From: Oasisia sp. SBJ-2009
Taxonomy: Eukaryota; Annelida; Polychaeta; Sabellida; Siboglinidae
Direction of reading: 5' to 3'
DNA length: 64,000 nt
NCBI GenBank assembly: GCA_964017155.1
Contig: OZ024856.1
Span: 932,501 to 996,500, forward strand
The notes beneath the pieces were generated by a model that ran no database searches, had not been told where the DNA came from, and saw nothing but the letters and a program-made list of their open reading frames with translations. A program made the position numbers and the translations under genes. Below are positions 61,805-64,000 of this stretch, piece after piece. Position 1 is the stretch's first letter, and every line of letters starts with the position of its first letter.

Positions 61805-64000
61805 TCAGTTCTGCGAATCGAGAAAAACGGCAAAGTTCGACGCGCCGGTCGGTCTTCTCGGGCGTGTGTCGCGCACGGGGAGTAACTACGACTCTCTCGA
61901 GGAAACCCAATGGCCGTGCGCGTCATTTGGCCAACTTTCGGAAAATCGAGGAAAACGACAAAGTCCGATCCGTCTACGGGGGATCAGTTGGGGAAACGAG
62001 AATTTATGTTTAAACCTCTTTCAACAAAGTGCCGTGCCGTGCCGTGCCGTGCCGTGCCGTGCCGTGCCGTGCCGTGCCGACCGTTGGGTAAACGGCGGGA
62101 GTAATAAGGAACCACTAATATAATATCATTAGACGACGAGCGAGGCATTTGGCTACCTTAACAGGGTGTTAGTCGGAAAAACTGAGAAAAACGACAAAGT
62201 CCCATCCGTCTACAAGGGATCAGTTGGGGAAGCGTAAATGTCTGTCTACATTCTTTTCAACAGAATTCCGTACCGACCGGCGGGTAAACGGCGGGAGTAA
62301 TGAGGAACCACTAACTAGATGAGGTGACGAGGCATTTGGCGACCTTAACAGGGTGATAGTTGGAGAAATCGAGGAAAACGACGACAAAGTCCGATCCGTC
62401 TACGGGGGATCAGTTGGGGAAGCGTAAATGTCTGTCTACATTCTTTTCAACATAATTCCGTGCCGACCGGTGGGTAAACAGCGGGAGTAATAAGGAACCA
62501 CTTGCTAGATGAGGTGACGAGGCATTTGGCGGCCTTAACAGGGTGATAGTTGGAGAAATCGAGGAAAACGACTACAAAGTCCGATCCGTCTACGGGGGAT
62601 CAGTTGGGGAATCGTAAATGTTTGTCTACATTCTTTTCAACATGATTCCGTGCCGACCGGTGGGTAAACGGCGGGAGTAATAAGGAACCACTAGCTAGAT
62701 CAGGTGACGAGGCATTTGGCGACCTTAACAGGGTGATAGTTGGAGAAATCGAGGAAAACGACGACAAAGTCCGATCCGTCTAGGGGGGATCAGTTGGGGA
62801 AACGAGAATTTCTGTTTAAACCTGTTTCAACAAAGTGCCGTGCCGCGCCGTGCCGACCGGTGGGTAAACGGCGGGAGTAAAAAGGAACCACTAATATAAA
62901 ATCATTAGACGACGAGCGAGGCATTGGGCTACCTTAACAGGGTGATAGTCGGAAAAACTGAGAAAAACGACAAAGTCCCATCCGTCTACGAGGGATCAGT
63001 TGGGGAATCGTAAATGTCTGTCTACATTCTTTTCAACATAATTCCGTACCGACCGGCGGGTAAACGGCGGGAGTAATAAGGAACCACTAATATAAAATCA
63101 TTAGACCACGAGGGAGGCATTTGGTTACCTTAACAGGGTGATAGTCGGAAAAACTGAGAAAAACGACAAAGTCCGATCCGTCTACGGGGGATCAGTTCTG
63201 CGAATCGAGAAAAACGGCAAAGTTCGACGCGCCGGTCGGTCTTCTCGGGCGTGTGTCGCGCACGGGGAGTAACTACGACTCTCTCGAGGAAGCCCAATGG
63301 CCGTGCGCGTCATTTTGCCAACTTTAGGAAAATCGAAGAAAACGACAAAATCCGATCCGTCTACGGGGGATCAGTTGGGGAAACGAGAATCTCTGTATAA
63401 ACCTTTTTCCACAAAGTTCCGTGCCGTGCCATGCCGACCGGTGGGTAAACGGCTGGAGTAAAAAGGAACCACTAATATAAAATCATTAGACGACGAGGGA
63501 GGCATTTGGCTACCTTAACAGGGTGATAGTCGGAAAAACTGAGAAAAACGACAAAGTCCCATCCGTCTACGGGGGATCAGTTGGGGAAGCGTAAATGTCT
63601 GTCTACATTCTTTTCAACAGAATTCCGTACCGACCGGCGGGTAAACGGCGGGAGTATTAAGGAGCCACTAGCTAGATGAGGTGACGAGGCATTTGGCGAC
63701 CTTAACAGGGTGATAGTTGGAGAAATCGAGGAAAACGACGACAAAGTCCGATCCGTCTACGGGGGATCAGTTGGGGAAGCGTAAATGTCTGTCTACATTC
63801 TTTTCAACAGAATTCCGTGCCGACCGGTGGGTAAACGGCGGGAGTATTAAGGAGCCACTAGCTAGATGAGGTGACGAGGCATTTGGCGACCTTAACAGGG
63901 TGATAGTTGGAGAAATCGAGGAAAACGACGACAAAGTCCGATCCGTCTACGGGGGATCAGTTGGGGAAGCGTAAATGTCGGTCTACATTCTTTTCAACAT
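61805..64000 (+). repeat. HOR copy 11, partial, cut by the window end
   Basis: Starts: C 61805, D 61984 (ten pentamers, 236 bp), 62220, 62410, 62600, 62790, 62996, C 63192 (single hybrid), 63371, 63577, 63767, 63957. It shares TAAACAGCGG at position 4 with copy 10 but has a single C. The array continues past the window. Confidence 0.92.
62029..62078 (+). repeat. GTGCC pentamer run, 10 copies
   Basis: Perfect 50-bp run in D of HOR copy 11, the second longest in the window. Confidence 0.96.

Larger units (their letters stand above)
1..64000 (+). repeat. Continuous modular satellite DNA array with higher-order repeat structure
   Basis: The whole window consists of head-to-tail subunits of mainly 179, 190, 196-198, 206 and 298-301 bp, each beginning at TCAGTT and each ending in a shared box around TCCGTCTACGGGGG. 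I followed the box from the first bases to the last without meeting a spacer or an inverted subunit. Adjacent subunits differ clearly from one another, whereas subunits one HOR period apart are nearly identical, which defines higher-order repeats. Satellites of this kind normally sit in centromeric, pericentromeric or subtelomeric heterochromatin of eukaryotes. The chromosomal location and species here are inference only. Confidence 0.97.
1..64000. other. No genes recognised in the window
   Basis: No open frame exceeds about 148 codons, and every sizeable one recurs at the repeat period in several overlapping frames on both strands. None shows a recognisable domain, and many are rich in Arg, Pro, Gly and Ala because of the GC-rich F core or the GTGCC run. 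I saw no rRNA, tRNA, terminal repeats of a transposon, telomere repeat or CRISPR-like spacer pattern. Transcription of the satellite as noncoding RNA is possible but cannot be seen from sequence. Confidence 0.9.

Noticed and set aside
1..64000. CRISPR array
   Set aside because: Regular repeats are present, but there are no unique spacers; the sequence between boxes is itself repeated and far longer than a spacer.
1..64000. Transposon or LTR origin of the HOR units
   Set aside because: I saw no terminal inverted repeats, target-site duplications, primer-binding site or coding remnants; unit boundaries are subunit boxes.

Overview
The 64 kb window is one uninterrupted tandem (satellite) DNA array. 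I see no protein-coding gene, rRNA, tRNA, CRISPR array or inserted transposon. About 330 subunits of roughly 179-301 bp follow each other head to tail in one orientation, with no spacer. Every subunit ends in a shared box (consensus TCCGTCTACGGGGGATCAGT). Subunit sizes near nucleosome-repeat length, the higher-order repeats (HORs) and the patchwork of local duplications point to a eukaryotic centromeric, pericentromeric or subtelomeric satellite. A plant would fit, but nothing in the sequence fixes the species. Numerous intact CpGs argue against a long-methylated, CpG-depleted vertebrate-type repeat. A spacer-derived (rDNA IGS-like) origin cannot be excluded, because some subunits are very GC-rich and pentamer runs occur.

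Subunits are built from modules. Left halves are L1 (AAGCGTAAATGTCTGTCTAC type) or L2 (AAACGAGAATTT type, carrying a GTGCC pentamer run). Right halves are R1 (CTAGATGAGGTGACGAGGC type) or R2 (AATATAAAATCATTAGACG type). They combine as L1R1 (190 bp), L1R2 (196-198 bp) and L2R2 (206 bp, or 211-246 bp when the pentamer run is expanded; the long-run form is called D, and its four-pentamer counterpart with the same right half D'). Two further classes replace the left part: C (179 bp, subtypes C1, C', C'') and F (265-301 bp, with a very GC-rich core).

Layout: 1-2157 is a fragment of the 16-subunit HOR family. 2158-9990 is a heterogeneous, F-containing zone with local duplications. 9991-16532 is an F-containing family whose fullest form is an 11-subunit, 2,216-bp HOR. 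16533-20380 is a scrambled derivative of the 16-subunit family. 20381-31517 is a mosaic alternating between the two families, with a ~4.54 kb super-repeat. 31518-64000 is a regular array of the 16-subunit (~3.09 kb) HOR in ten complete copies plus flanking partial copies, with 9-, 15- and 17-subunit length variants. F subunits are absent from this last part.

The window is best read as a record of satellite evolution. It shows unequal exchange in whole-subunit steps, short conversion patches, hybrid subunits at fixed junctions, microsatellite slippage nested inside the HOR, and linked sequence haplotypes that follow HOR length. Homogeneity rises from left to right, which suggests that the recently amplified core lies to the right. 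Small open frames recur throughout, but they are by-products of repeat identity. Coordinates of subunits use the T of the TCAGTT in the box as the first base.
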